64,000 nt of DNA from Cyanodermella asteris (Eukaryota; Ascomycota; Lecanoromycetes; Ostropales; Stictidaceae): positions 1-64,000 of the forward strand of contig UYJD01000008.1 of the NCBI GenBank assembly GCA_900618795.1. Reading direction: 5' to 3'. The notes under the pieces were generated by a model. It was not told the DNA's origin, ran no database searches, and was given only the letters and a program-made list of their open reading frames with translations. Every line of letters starts with the position of its first letter. Positions within the stretch are counted from its first letter, which is position 1. Positions 41,891-51,063 of this stretch are shown piece after piece. The translations under genes were made by a program, and so were the position numbers.

Positions 41891-42847
41891 ATGGCCCCCA
41901 CATCAGTGCCCTTGCGCACCCAGTATGGAGCCAATGCCGCCCGGTCGCCCTCGGGCTTGAAATTCGAGCTCCCCAGCTTCAGCTTCGGCCAGGAGTCGAT
42001 TGTTGCAGGTACATCAATTCCGGAGCCAGAACGCGAGCCAACACCTCCTCCGACCAAGCCGCAGCTCAGCACCGTCCTGACGGCCTCGTCAGAGACCCAT
42101 TCGCCGGACCCTCTTCGCTCACATCCCACCACGCCTGGCCCCGAGACGCCAACAGGTCCCACGAAACAGCCTGAGGGTCAGACTGTGGGGCCTAATTCTA
42201 CACCGCGATCCATAGCCACTAGTAACACGGGCACCACACAGACGTCCATCTCGTCGGGCTTCTCCCCTCAGCCAAAACGACCGAACCACGTTCGCAAACT
42301 TCTAAGCTTCCGCTCGCTGTCGAACTCGTTCTCTTCCCATGGGCGATCGGACCGTCAAATATCTGGTATGACAGTATCTGGCTCAGACTTTGGCGTTCCT
42401 TCGCGCTCGCAAACACCGTCAGTCTTTGGAAGACCATCAATGGCCACCGATGGGCGACCGGGTACATCCGGCGGACAGTCAGTGGCTGGCAGCATGGCAA
42501 CTGGCAAGCAAAGCTTGAGAAAAAGAGTCAGCGGTGCCTTCTGGAGTCGTAGGAACTCGCTCATGATGAGCAACATTCCCGATGAGCGCGCGGAAGATGG
42601 CCTTGAAGTTGGACATACCCCAGGAGGCGATGCCAAGGAGAGCAGGGCTGCTGCGGCGAGGAGAGGAAAGCCCACCACGCCTGCACCTCAACTGCCAGAA
42701 ATTGGCAGCCTCAAGGTTTCCAAGGGATTGAAAGACACGGAGGGCGGATTCTTGAACTCGAAGGATCTGTTCAGCGGTGTTCGCTACAAACGGGAAGTCA
42801 GCGCGGAAGAGATGGCTACCATGAAGAAGCAGAGAACGAGCAGGTGA
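41891..42847 (+). CDS. Disordered fungal hypothetical protein
   Basis: I recognise no domain. The ATG at 41891 (MAPTSVPLRTQYGANAARSP) gives 318 residues without introns; a TTG upstream in frame is not used. The protein is Ser/Pro/Thr/Gly-rich and probably disordered. Short blocks suggest conserved contact sites: KFELPSFSFGQES near the N-terminus, HVRKLLSFRSLSNSFSS and SLRKRVSGAFWSRRNSLMM in the middle, and a basic C-terminal part with LFSGVRYKREVSAEEMATMK. RKxxS patterns suggest phosphorylation by basophilic kinases. The long CT-rich leader and upstream ORF suggest regulated translation, which is inference. Confidence 0.7.
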   Translation: MAPTSVPLRTQYGANAARSPSGLKFELPSFSFGQESIVAGTSIPEPEREPTPPPTKPQLSTVLTASSETHSPDPLRSHPTTPGPETPTGPTKQPEGQTVGPNSTPRSIATSNTGTTQTSISSGFSPQPKRPNHVRKLLSFRSLSNSFSSHGRSDRQISGMTVSGSDFGVPSRSQTPSVFGRPSMATDGRPGTSGGQSVAGSMATGKQSLRKRVSGAFWSRRNSLMMSNIPDERAEDGLEVGHTPGGDAKESRAAAARRGKPTTPAPQLPEIGSLKVSKGLKDTEGGFLNSKDLFSGVRYKREVSAEEMATMKKQRTSR

Positions 42848-43609
42848 TCGTCTGAATATACCAGTGCCGAATCGGAAAGAATGGAAAGATATTTTGGAGC
42901 TATAATGTCTGATCAGGTGAGCTGGAATTTGTCAACTCGGCGCAATTTTCGCAATCTGTTGAAGTGGACAAAGATCGAGATGCAGCGTGAGCAGAGAAGC
43001 TAGCCAACAACTCGATCTTTCCTACTCTCTGGCGAGTGTGTCTGAAATTCTTTGATTGAAGAAGCGTCGATAGGTTGTGCATTAGCTGAATTTTCATACC
43101 CCGGCATGTCAATGAAACATACAGCATTTTCACGCAGATTAAGATTTGAGCAACGCATACCAATTTAGTGTTCAAGACTGTCTTGGGCAGCTCACGAATA
43201 AGTGCTTTTGGTGCTCTTCTTGCAGGTGTCCCTGCTCCCTTCTGTCGAATGGTGGTAGATTAGCAGCTACTCAAATCCTTTGTGTAGGTGATTAAGTCTC
43301 TCTTCAAAGACTTCTGGCAGCCTACGCCGCATTCTGAGCTGTTGCGTTTGGCGACTGATGCATTGCCCCTATGAAAGGTTACACCACCCCCTTCAGCAAC
43401 TCAGCCAGTGTCCAACATATCGGCCGAACACCTCCCAGATTGCTCCGAAGGCTGCAGCCATGAAGTCTCCACAAATGCTGTCTCCATTGCAGCTCCCGTA
43501 CACAGTCCACGCTTCCTCCTCAAACAGGCAAAGACACGAACGCTGACCCCGAGATCGCACGGCCGTGCTCCGAGAGCTACCGACGACACCCATACCGTAC
43601 AATCGGCCG
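42848..43609. other. Intergenic, 762 bp
   Basis: This tail-to-tail spacer lies between the disordered-protein gene and the zinc-finger gene. No gene is recognised; frames entering from the right are antisense to the zinc-finger exon. Confidence 0.45.
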
Positions 43610-44980
43610 TTAAGGCTGATGCGAGCCATAACCACTGCTCCCATCAAGCCCTCCCTGCCCAAACACTCGACCCCCGACATACGGCCTGCCCGCCCCGAAG
43701 TTCTCAACCGTCACAAACGTCCTCTGCGTCGGAGACCTCTTCCGAGCTTCTCCATCCCCTCCCATCGACTCGATCCGCGAGCCTCCATCTCCAACCACAT
43801 CCCCCTCACAACCTCGCGGCGCACGATACCCCGAGTCCCCGGAATCGCCATGGCCGCGATCGACAGTCCCGGCCGTACCCCGCCATTTGTGTGGTGTATC
43901 TTCGATTCCTTCCATTTCCATTTCCATTTCCATTTCCGTGTCGTCGCTCTCGGTCTGTTGTCTCGCCTGCCTGTACATGGATTCGAAGACGGAGCTGTGG
44001 ATGCTGGTCGAGGGGTTCGTGGGGATGGCGCCGGGGGGAAGGGTGGCGGCCCAGTGCATTTCGGGGTACCGGGTGGGTTGGGGGCCGTAGGAGCCGTCGA
44101 TGGCCGTGGGAGGGCTCGTTTCGATGGAAGGGTGCGCGGATACCGTGTTATGTGTTGCGATAATGGGCTGGTGCCCGAATTGTGGGTGGCCGTGTCGGAT
44201 TGGAGCTGGATGTTTTGAGCCTGCCCAGCTGTCTTCTCCCTCCTCCTGCTCCTGCTTTATGTGGTGGACGTTATCGTCGGTTCGACTTTGTCGTGCAACC
44301 CCGTTCGCTGCGATCGATGTATTTTGTTGGTTGCCGCTGTCAGCAGGATCAAAGTCCCATGATGCTTCGACCTTGACTGTCGACCTCTTCGGATCCCAAT
44401 CATCCGCCACATGTCGTGGATACCAGCTACAAGTCGGGTGGACATAAGCATTCTCAACATCAAACTCCCCGACATGCGTATTGCGGATATGCCTCTTCGT
44501 ATGGTCGCGACGCGAAGTAGCCCAATCACAACCTTCCACCGGGCAGCGATAGACGTTTGCGTAGATGCCGTTTGCGGGGATGCGGACGATGTCGACGAGC
44601 TTTGAAACAACGTTAGTGACAAGAGAATGCAGCTTTCAGTTTGATGGAGTAGGGTTTGAGCTTACTACTCGGGTCCGACTTGGTAGGGATAAGAGCTTGA
44701 CGCCAATTCCGCATTCTTCATATTTTCCCTTCGGGTACAGTAGTCTGAGGTTAGAGTCCGAGACTGGATGTATTCTGTTATCGATGTACCTTCCATCCCG
44801 ATCCATTTCCTTTGCGACGTGGTCTGGGAGAGGAAAGTCTGCTGGCTTGACGGCCTTCAGATGATTTGGCAGTGGCGGCTTGAGCTGCCCGTACGCGTTC
44901 AGAGGGTATTTGTTCTCGTCCCCGAATGCGTTACTGGCTTGAGGTACGCCGGGAGTTGCTCCAGACAACGCACCCATCAT
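43610..44980 (-). CDS. Single C2H2 zinc-finger protein
   Basis: Exon 1 is 44980-44666 and exon 2 is 44599-43610, joined across a 66-nt intron (GTAAGC, CTAAC branch site, AAG); the product is about 434 residues. The start could be either ATG at 44980 or 44977. The splice gives TRVLVDIVRIPANG, followed by one C2H2 finger, YRCPVEGCDWATSRRDHTKR plus HIRNTH, with C-x4-C-x12-H-x4-H spacing. A CSWYPRHV segment with another cysteine-histidine pair follows. The rest is polar, including a short EM repeat (TEMEMEMEMEG) encoded by a hexanucleotide repeat. It may be a DNA- or RNA-binding regulator, but one finger alone does not decide it. Confidence 0.7.
43911..43937. repeat. Hexanucleotide microsatellite in coding sequence
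   Basis: About four and a half copies of TCCATT encode alternating Glu-Met on the minus strand in the zinc-finger gene; copy changes would keep the frame. Confidence 0.85.
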
Positions 44981-45479
44981 GCTTGTTGGTATCGACGTGT
45001 TGGGTTCTGGCGAGCTCTGTGGATGTGTGGTTGGCTCACGAGAGAGGAGTCAGTCGCATGACCTTCCGGTTTGTACGGCTGGCTGACAAAGACATTATTT
45101 GGTGGAGTTTGGAGGTCATGGCTTCTTATTTCACGGAATGCTGGATTATTGAAGGTCGGCTCACGTCCGCTTGTCGTGCTGATTTTTTGAAGTGTGCTTT
45201 TGACGAGGAAAGGAAAATGCTTGTGGGTTGTGACAGCAGTCCGATTCAGGATGTAGGTTAACGTGCAGTGACTGGATGCACTAACAAAGCGATGTGACTG
45301 GGAAGGTGAAGGTACACGCATGGTATTGACAAAGGGCACAATGTGAGGGCCAGGTGAATACTGGTCCGTGTGAAGAAATTGCCATTCAAAACGTGTCATC
45401 GCGAATATGCTTACCCAAATGACCCGCTCATGCTTCTATGTTACAAACCACCTCCAACCACCACCGACGTTCTTCTCAA
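44981..45479. other. Intergenic, 499 bp
   Basis: This spacer should hold the promoter of the zinc-finger gene and the 3' end of the cytochrome b2-like gene. A minus-strand frame runs through it without any domain; an extra 5' exon of the zinc-finger gene is possible but not supported. Confidence 0.4.
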
Positions 45480-47000
45480 TCATAACTTCGCCTTCGCATC
45501 GGGCTGGAACTGCGGGTTGACCAGAGGATCGTAGACGTTCAAGCTCAGCGTATCTCCCGGCGGCGTGGTGTGCATGTGAATCGCCCTTGTATCAACCAGA
45601 TCCGGCGTCAGCTCCTCAATGCTTGCAGCACCAATCAGCCGCATGTTCATCTCCATCTCGTCCTTGAGCAGCTGCATCGCGCGATCGACGCCCGGTAGGC
45701 CGTAAGCGCTCATAGCGTACAAGAACGGTCGTCCGATGCCGACTCCCTTGGCACCCAGGCATAGCGCCTTGATGATGTCGGTTGCGCGCCGCACGCCACC
45801 GTCGACGAAGATTTCAATTCTGTTCTGCAGATTCCTCTCCCGGAGAACGGGCATGACTTCAGCCAGAATTTCGATTCCAGAACGCGCAGTATCGAGTTGG
45901 CGGCCGCCGTGGTTGGACAACACCACTCCGTGAACGCCTGCGTCAATGGCTTTGAGCACGTCTTCGACGCGCTGCACGCCCTTGAGGATAATGGGCATCT
46001 TGGTAATGCTGAGGAACCAAGGAATATCTTTCCACGACAGCGCCGGGTCGATGAAAGAAGAAATGGCGCGGGCGGCGCCCTGTGAGCGGTCAACATCGTT
46101 TCCACTCGTCGACTGAACATTGCTGCCGACGTCAGAGAATTTGCTGCGCATGTCCTTTTCCCGGCGGCCGAGTTGGGGCGCGTCGACGGTGATGAAGAGG
46201 CCTTTGCAGCCGCGGGCTTCGGCGTGTCGGACGATCTTTTCGGTGATTTTGCGGTCTGAGTTGACGTAGAGCTGCAGCCACTGGACCTGGTCGGCCTCCT
46301 TGGCGTCTACTATCTCGTCGAAGGAGCAGGAGGCCAGGGTTGGAATCATTTGGATAACATCGTGCTTCTTTGCCCCGCGGGTGAGGACGACCTCGCCTTC
46401 GGGATTTCCGAGCTTGCCGAGGGCGGTGGCTGTTACGTAGAAGGGAATTGAGCATTTGGAGCCCAGCATGGTGGTGGAGAAATCGACCTTGCCGACATCG
46501 ACCAGTACTCGCGGCCGGAACCAGATCTTGTGGTATGCAGAGTGGTTCTCGCGCATTGTAATCTCGTCATCGGCACCAGAGCTGTAGTATGCCCACGCCG
46601 TCCTCTTCATCACCCGACGAGCGACAGCCTCAAAGTCCAGCAAATTGTAGCATTGCTCCAGAATGGGCATGCGCTTGATGCGCTCCTGTCGGTCGGCCTC
46701 GTCTGGATCGATCTCCTCTTCCGCCTTTTCCACCGTCTTCATATCAACCTCACCAAGATGCTTGCTCTTGTCGAGGTACTTGTCTAGTGTGTCTGGTGGG
46801 TGGATGGGGTCGTATGTCTCGGTGGCGTCCTTGCCGGCGAACTTGAGAATGATCTTTGATCCGCCGGGATGCTCGGGCAAGAATTCGGTGACATCGTAGG
46901 CCTTGCCGTGGATGATGACCCAGCAGTCGTCGGCTTTGCTGTGCTTGCCGACTTCATCACCGGTGAGCTTGACGCTCTGCTTCTGGCTCTCGCGATTCAT
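45480..47000 (-). CDS. Flavocytochrome b2-like FMN-dependent 2-hydroxyacid dehydrogenase, PTS1 ending
   Basis: This protein has the cytochrome b2 layout: an N-terminal cytochrome b5 domain fused to an FMN-dependent alpha-hydroxyacid dehydrogenase. Yeast Cyb2 oxidises L-lactate to pyruvate in the mitochondrial intermembrane space. The gene is one exon of 506 residues. Heme ligands are H44 in LPEHPGGSKII and H67 in DPIHPPD. The flavin domain shows YYSSGADDEITMREN, LQLYVNSDR, and H364 in LSNHGGRQLD, the catalytic base position, then FVDGGVRRATDIIKAL and GIGRPFLYAM. Unlike yeast Cyb2, the b5 domain begins almost at the start, leaving no room for a mitochondrial presequence, and the C-terminus is AKL, a PTS1. 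The substrate may be lactate or another 2-hydroxyacid. Confidence 0.93.
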   Translation of the reverse strand: MNRESQKQSVKLTGDEVGKHSKADDCWVIIHGKAYDVTEFLPEHPGGSKIILKFAGKDATETYDPIHPPDTLDKYLDKSKHLGEVDMKTVEKAEEEIDPDEADRQERIKRMPILEQCYNLLDFEAVARRVMKRTAWAYYSSGADDEITMRENHSAYHKIWFRPRVLVDVGKVDFSTTMLGSKCSIPFYVTATALGKLGNPEGEVVLTRGAKKHDVIQMIPTLASCSFDEIVDAKEADQVQWLQLYVNSDRKITEKIVRHAEARGCKGLFITVDAPQLGRREKDMRSKFSDVGSNVQSTSGNDVDRSQGAARAISSFIDPALSWKDIPWFLSITKMPIILKGVQRVEDVLKAIDAGVHGVVLSNHGGRQLDTARSGIEILAEVMPVLRERNLQNRIEIFVDGGVRRATDIIKALCLGAKGVGIGRPFLYAMSAYGLPGVDRAMQLLKDEMEMNMRLIGAASIEELTPDLVDTRAIHMHTTPPGDTLSLNVYDPLVNPQFQPDAKAKL

Positions 47001-48151
47001 GTTGGTGTGTATAGTAAACGGACGGGGTATCTTGGAGGGATCTCGATCTAAGTTTGTGACGTCTTCGGAGCCAACGCGGAGAAGGCTGCACCACTAGACG
47101 CCGTGCTATCTAATGAAGAAGATCGATGCGTGTGGGGGAAAACGAGGTCACAGAACAAAGAGGCAAAAGTCGACTTTTGGACTTGACTCGAACGTAGCTC
47201 CGGTGCTTCAATTAGCGGAGATGGACGGAGGATTAAAGCATCGATGGAAGAAAAAGAGTGTACTAAAGATTGACCGGGCCTAGCTGGCTCTCGTCTCCAC
47301 GTTCCCACGCGAGCCAGAACCTCATCGACGTGCGGTCATGGCATCACCAGCCGCCGTGGAGGGCAGTGAATCGCGCAGGGCGAACGGAGCAATGGAGCTC
47401 TGATCTGACATGAAACCCTCGGCACCGGTTGTCACCATGACTAGCGACTGTGTTGCAGCCTCTCAGATCAAGCTTATTTGTCAATGCTTTTCTCGGGCGC
47501 ACGCTGCGGCTCCTCAAGGGGCGAAGTATGGAAGAGCTGGGGGCCCCACTGGGGATTCGAAGCTTGGAAGCTTTCCGGCGCACGTATGGGACGGCAGCCG
47601 AACTCGGAGCGGCCTCGTATCTGGCCCTTGTGGTCTGGTTTTGGTGTGCACCGAATGGATGAGATGGGTTAGACAAGTAGAGAGGAGGAGAAAGACGCGT
47701 GCGTGACCATGCTTGGCTGCAATCCTGCCTCGCTTCGAACTATTTTCAACATCTCGACAGACAGAGAACAAAACAAAACACAGGCGGACATGAAGACGGG
47801 CTTGAAAACCTGCTTCTTGCGATACTGAAGATCATACGACGATACGGTCAGCCCAGTCTCGTCCTGATCGCTAGCGGGCGTCATGGTTACGCCGCCCAGC
47901 TTCGGCGGTGGCTTACACCTGATCACACAGCCGGTCAGTTGACTCGATCCTGCAAAAGACCATCTACGTCAAGAATGCCATTGTCGCAAAGACTGTCGTA
48001 ACATTTGTGCTTTCCCACCGCAAAGCCACGCATGCAGTTTGTTGTCTTAAGCACGGTGTAGCAACAGGAAGATGCAGGTGTGTTGTGCATCATAGCTACT
48101 AGCACTTTCTCCTGCTGAAGCGCAGCGAGCTGCATTCCTCACCGCATTGCC
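47001..48151. other. Divergent intergenic region, 1.15 kb
   Basis: This spacer contains the promoters of the cytochrome b2-like and Rab-like genes. Overlapping sense and antisense frames around 47344-47706 are typical of chance frames in GC-rich DNA. Confidence 0.5.
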
Positions 48152-49325
48152 ATGGCCAACTTTCTCGAGGCCAAGATATGCGTCTTGGGCGCCCAAGGTA
48201 CGAGCTATTCTACATTGCTTGGTAGAAGAGATTCTTGAAAGCGCTTCGACTTAGCCAGAGAAGCGTAACATGGCTGAGCAGAAAACCGTTGATGGCCTTG
48301 CCGTGGTTTGCAGGGATGGCCCTCACCTGGAACCCCGCCGATTCTTTCACGCCTTGCTGTGGCTTCAACAGTCGCTAACATGAGTTCCAGGCGTGGGTAA
48401 AACCTCCCTCGTCAACCGCTACTGCCATAACAGACCTCCCTCGAACAACACTCCCTCCACCATCGGCGCCAACTTCGTCACGAAAAGAACCACTGACTAC
48501 GACACCTCTACGCCTCTCAAGCTACAAATTTGGGACACGGCCGGCCAGGAACGCTTTCGCTCCATCGCAAAGCTCTACTACCGGGGCGCCTCCGCCGTTC
48601 TGCTAGTATACGACATTACCTCACGCAAGTCATTTGTCGAGCTCAAGAGTTGGATGAAAGAAGTCAGAGACCAACTCGGCCATGACGTTATTGTCCATAT
48701 CGTCGGGACCATGAGCGATGTGGTGCATAGAGAGCCAGAGAGGAGGCAAGTGGAGATGGAGGAGGTGATTGCATATGTTGCAGAGCAACTGGCTGAGGCG
48801 CAGGGGCTGTCGGGGACATCTATGGACAGGGGGCATAGTCTTGGAATGGAGAGAAGCGTTAGTCGGCGGGGAAGGATGAGCACTTCACAGTCAACAACGG
48901 CAACGCCGCTGGTCGGCAGCTTTGGAACGAGCCATCATGCGAAACGACAGTCCGGGTACGGCTGGGAACACGAACTAGGCTGGGATGTATGCCATGAGGT
49001 CTCGGCTGAATCGGGAGAGGGGATAGATGAGGTCTTTCGAGTCATGACACGGAAGCTAGTGGAGAAGGAGACCAAGCGGCAGGAACGGGAAGCGATCATG
49101 TCGGCTGTCATAACCCCATACTCCGACGTTGCGGGAATACATTCTCCGGGCGACTATTTTGGCCGTCCCACGACCACTACTAATGGTAGTTTTCGGCTTG
49201 GCGACGGCCACCACAAGAGGAGAAGCTGGCTTGGATTTCCAAGTACCCCAAGCTTGTGGGAGGGCGAACACCATGTTGACGTCAGTCGGAGTGATCAGGC
49301 AGAGAAGAAGGGAGCATGTTGTTGA
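48152..49325 (+). CDS. Rab-family small GTPase with long insert and altered G4 motif
   Basis: This is a Rab/Ypt-type GTPase, a membrane-traffic switch. Exon 1 is 48152-48197 (MANFLEAKICVLGAQ) and exon 2 is 48391-49325; the 193-nt intron (GTACGA/CAG) is longer than others here. The product is 326 residues, against about 200-220 for a usual Rab. G1 is GAQGVGKTS, switch I contains PSTIGANF, G3 is WDTAGQERF and G5 is EVSAESGEG. The G4 motif, normally NKxD, reads T122-M-S-D125, so only the aspartate is kept. Extra residues lie after G4 (HREPERRQVEMEEV and a Ser/Arg-rich block) and before the C-terminus. The protein ends GACC, a double-cysteine geranylgeranylation signal. Confidence 0.9.
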
Positions 49326-49824
49326 GCTGCGATTACGATTAAGGCATATGGTTTGGGCGTGTATAGAGCGTTTAGCGTGGCGTTCGGTGTCAGAAGCCAC
49401 AGGGCAACGTTATGGTTTTTTGGTTTTTTTGCGGTTTACGGGTGCCAAATGGTCGAGACGAAGACATTCCTGACAAGATCTTGATGACAACATTTCGACC
49501 TTTACGAAGCAATGCTACTATTGTATCATATACATTTGAACAGCTCTTCAATATGGCTTCGTGACTGGGAATTTGGACAGAAAGACCGCTCTGTTCCGGA
49601 GCTGGTCATGTCGTGCTTATGCGTGTTCGACTCTGTTCAATTATAGCATACGCAAAATGGGTTGAGCAATTCGTCGAAGTAGACAACTCCAGACGCCGTC
49701 TCGTGGATACTGTCCAAAACATTATCAGATCTACTGACGGACTTCGCCTTCTGCGAAACCGAGCCCGATCGTCACAGTGATTCTCCCTGCCGTAGTTCTC
49801 CTCCAGCACGCTCTCAGCCCACCC
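49326..49824. other. Intergenic, 499 bp
   Basis: This tail-to-tail spacer separates the Rab-like and Ykt6 genes; it holds both 3' ends. A T-rich run near 49413-49430 could be part of a 3' UTR. Confidence 0.5.
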
Positions 49825-50571
49825 TCACATGACCACACAGCAGCTGTTCTGCTTCTTCGCCTGCGTGTAAAACATCCTGCTCTGCGCACTCAGATCATTA
49901 CTCTTCTCCACCAAACTATCAATCTTCTCCCCCCTCTCCAGCACGCTCTCAATCGTCTTGTGCAACGTAATCTTCGTCTGATCCAACTCGTTCTGAATCT
50001 TCATGATGCTGTCCGCCTGCTGCGGATCCTGATACTTGATGATGTACTCCTTCAGCTCCGGGAAGGGCAGCGGAGACGGCGTCGCGCTCGAGTACGAGGT
50101 TTTCGGGTGCTTGCTCACGAACTCGTCGCAGATCTTGCTGAGCAGCTGGTGGGCGACCAGGGCCGGGTATTCCTTGTCGGAGATGATGATGCCGCAGATT
50201 CCCTCCGTGCGCGCGTAGGCGTGGAAGGTGTAGTCTTTCTCTTCAATGTCTTGTCGTTGGCCGGGCTTGGTGCGTTCGGCGACGGTCTTGGAGAAGAGGG
50301 TCATGAATTGGCCGTAGCTGGAAGGGGGTCCGAGGTCAGTGATCTGGCTGAGGGGTGTGGGAGGCGAGGGTGCTCACTTGTCACGGGTGAAGCGCGAGTA
50401 GGCGCTGAGGTCCTTCTCGATTGCCAGCTCCTGGGCGGGTTTGGACTCGTTCTTGAGTATCTATACAAATAGTCAGACATATTGAAGCGTGGACTGGCGG
50501 AGCGGTAGAGGCGGTGATGGGCGTGCTCGATCCGCTGGGGAGGGACTTACACCGATGTAGAGGAGCTTCAT
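49825..50571 (-). CDS. YKT6: Ykt6, longin-domain R-SNARE
   Basis: Ykt6 is a lipid-anchored R-SNARE used in ER-Golgi, endosome-vacuole and autophagosome fusion. Three exons are read: 50571-50551 (MKLLYIG, only 21 nt), 50460-50378 and 50317-49825, with GTAAGT/TAG and GTGAGC/CAG introns; the product is 198 residues, the family length. The longin domain runs through [20 protein letters not shown] and [19 protein letters not shown]. The SNARE motif contains the central arginine in [18 protein letters not shown]. The C-terminus is SCCVVM: a palmitoylatable cysteine followed by a CaaX box for prenylation. It lies tail to tail with the Rab-like gene and head to head with Slh1. Confidence 0.96.
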
Positions 50572-51063
50572 GGTGGCGGATGTTCTTTAGGAAATGGGGC
50601 TTTGTGTTTGAGTGAAAAGAGCTCCGGGTCTGGATGTTGAACAAGTATTAACGATGCCTAGCCCGCCAGCGGTTGGTTGGTCACGTTCAAGATTCCGGTC
50701 TTGTCGTGGGGCAACAGCAGTGTCAGTTTATTGGATGTGCCGACTCAGGGTTCAACAGAGCTGTTTCGACCGCTGGCAAGCAGGTATTAGCGGGAGCTTC
50801 CATTGACTTTTCTCGCTGGAGCGCCAGCCGAGCACTCGCTAACCTCAGCTCACGGCACGTCGTTGACTGCTCTGGCGGTGATTCATAGAGCTTATTTTCT
50901 TCATCACTCACTCATCCGAATCACGACCGCCTGCTTGATGTGTCTTGAGCGGCGAATTCTCTTCAGCATATAGACTTGGCCTTTTCTGTCTCTTCTCAAA
51001 AGCATTTGATTTATCTTCATACCTGTCTGACGATTTGACACGAAATTCTGCACTTTCTGCACC
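50572..51063. promoter_or_regulatory. Bidirectional promoter region, YKT6/SLH1
   Basis: Only 492 bp separate the ATGs of two divergently transcribed housekeeping genes, so both promoters lie here and may be shared. No TATA box is evident. Short frames have no support. Confidence 0.5.

Noticed and set aside
12042-50571. Vps18, Rab and Ykt6 as a trafficking gene cluster
   Set aside because: The genes are tens of kilobases apart with unrelated genes between; co-occurrence in 64 kb is not evidence of a cluster.
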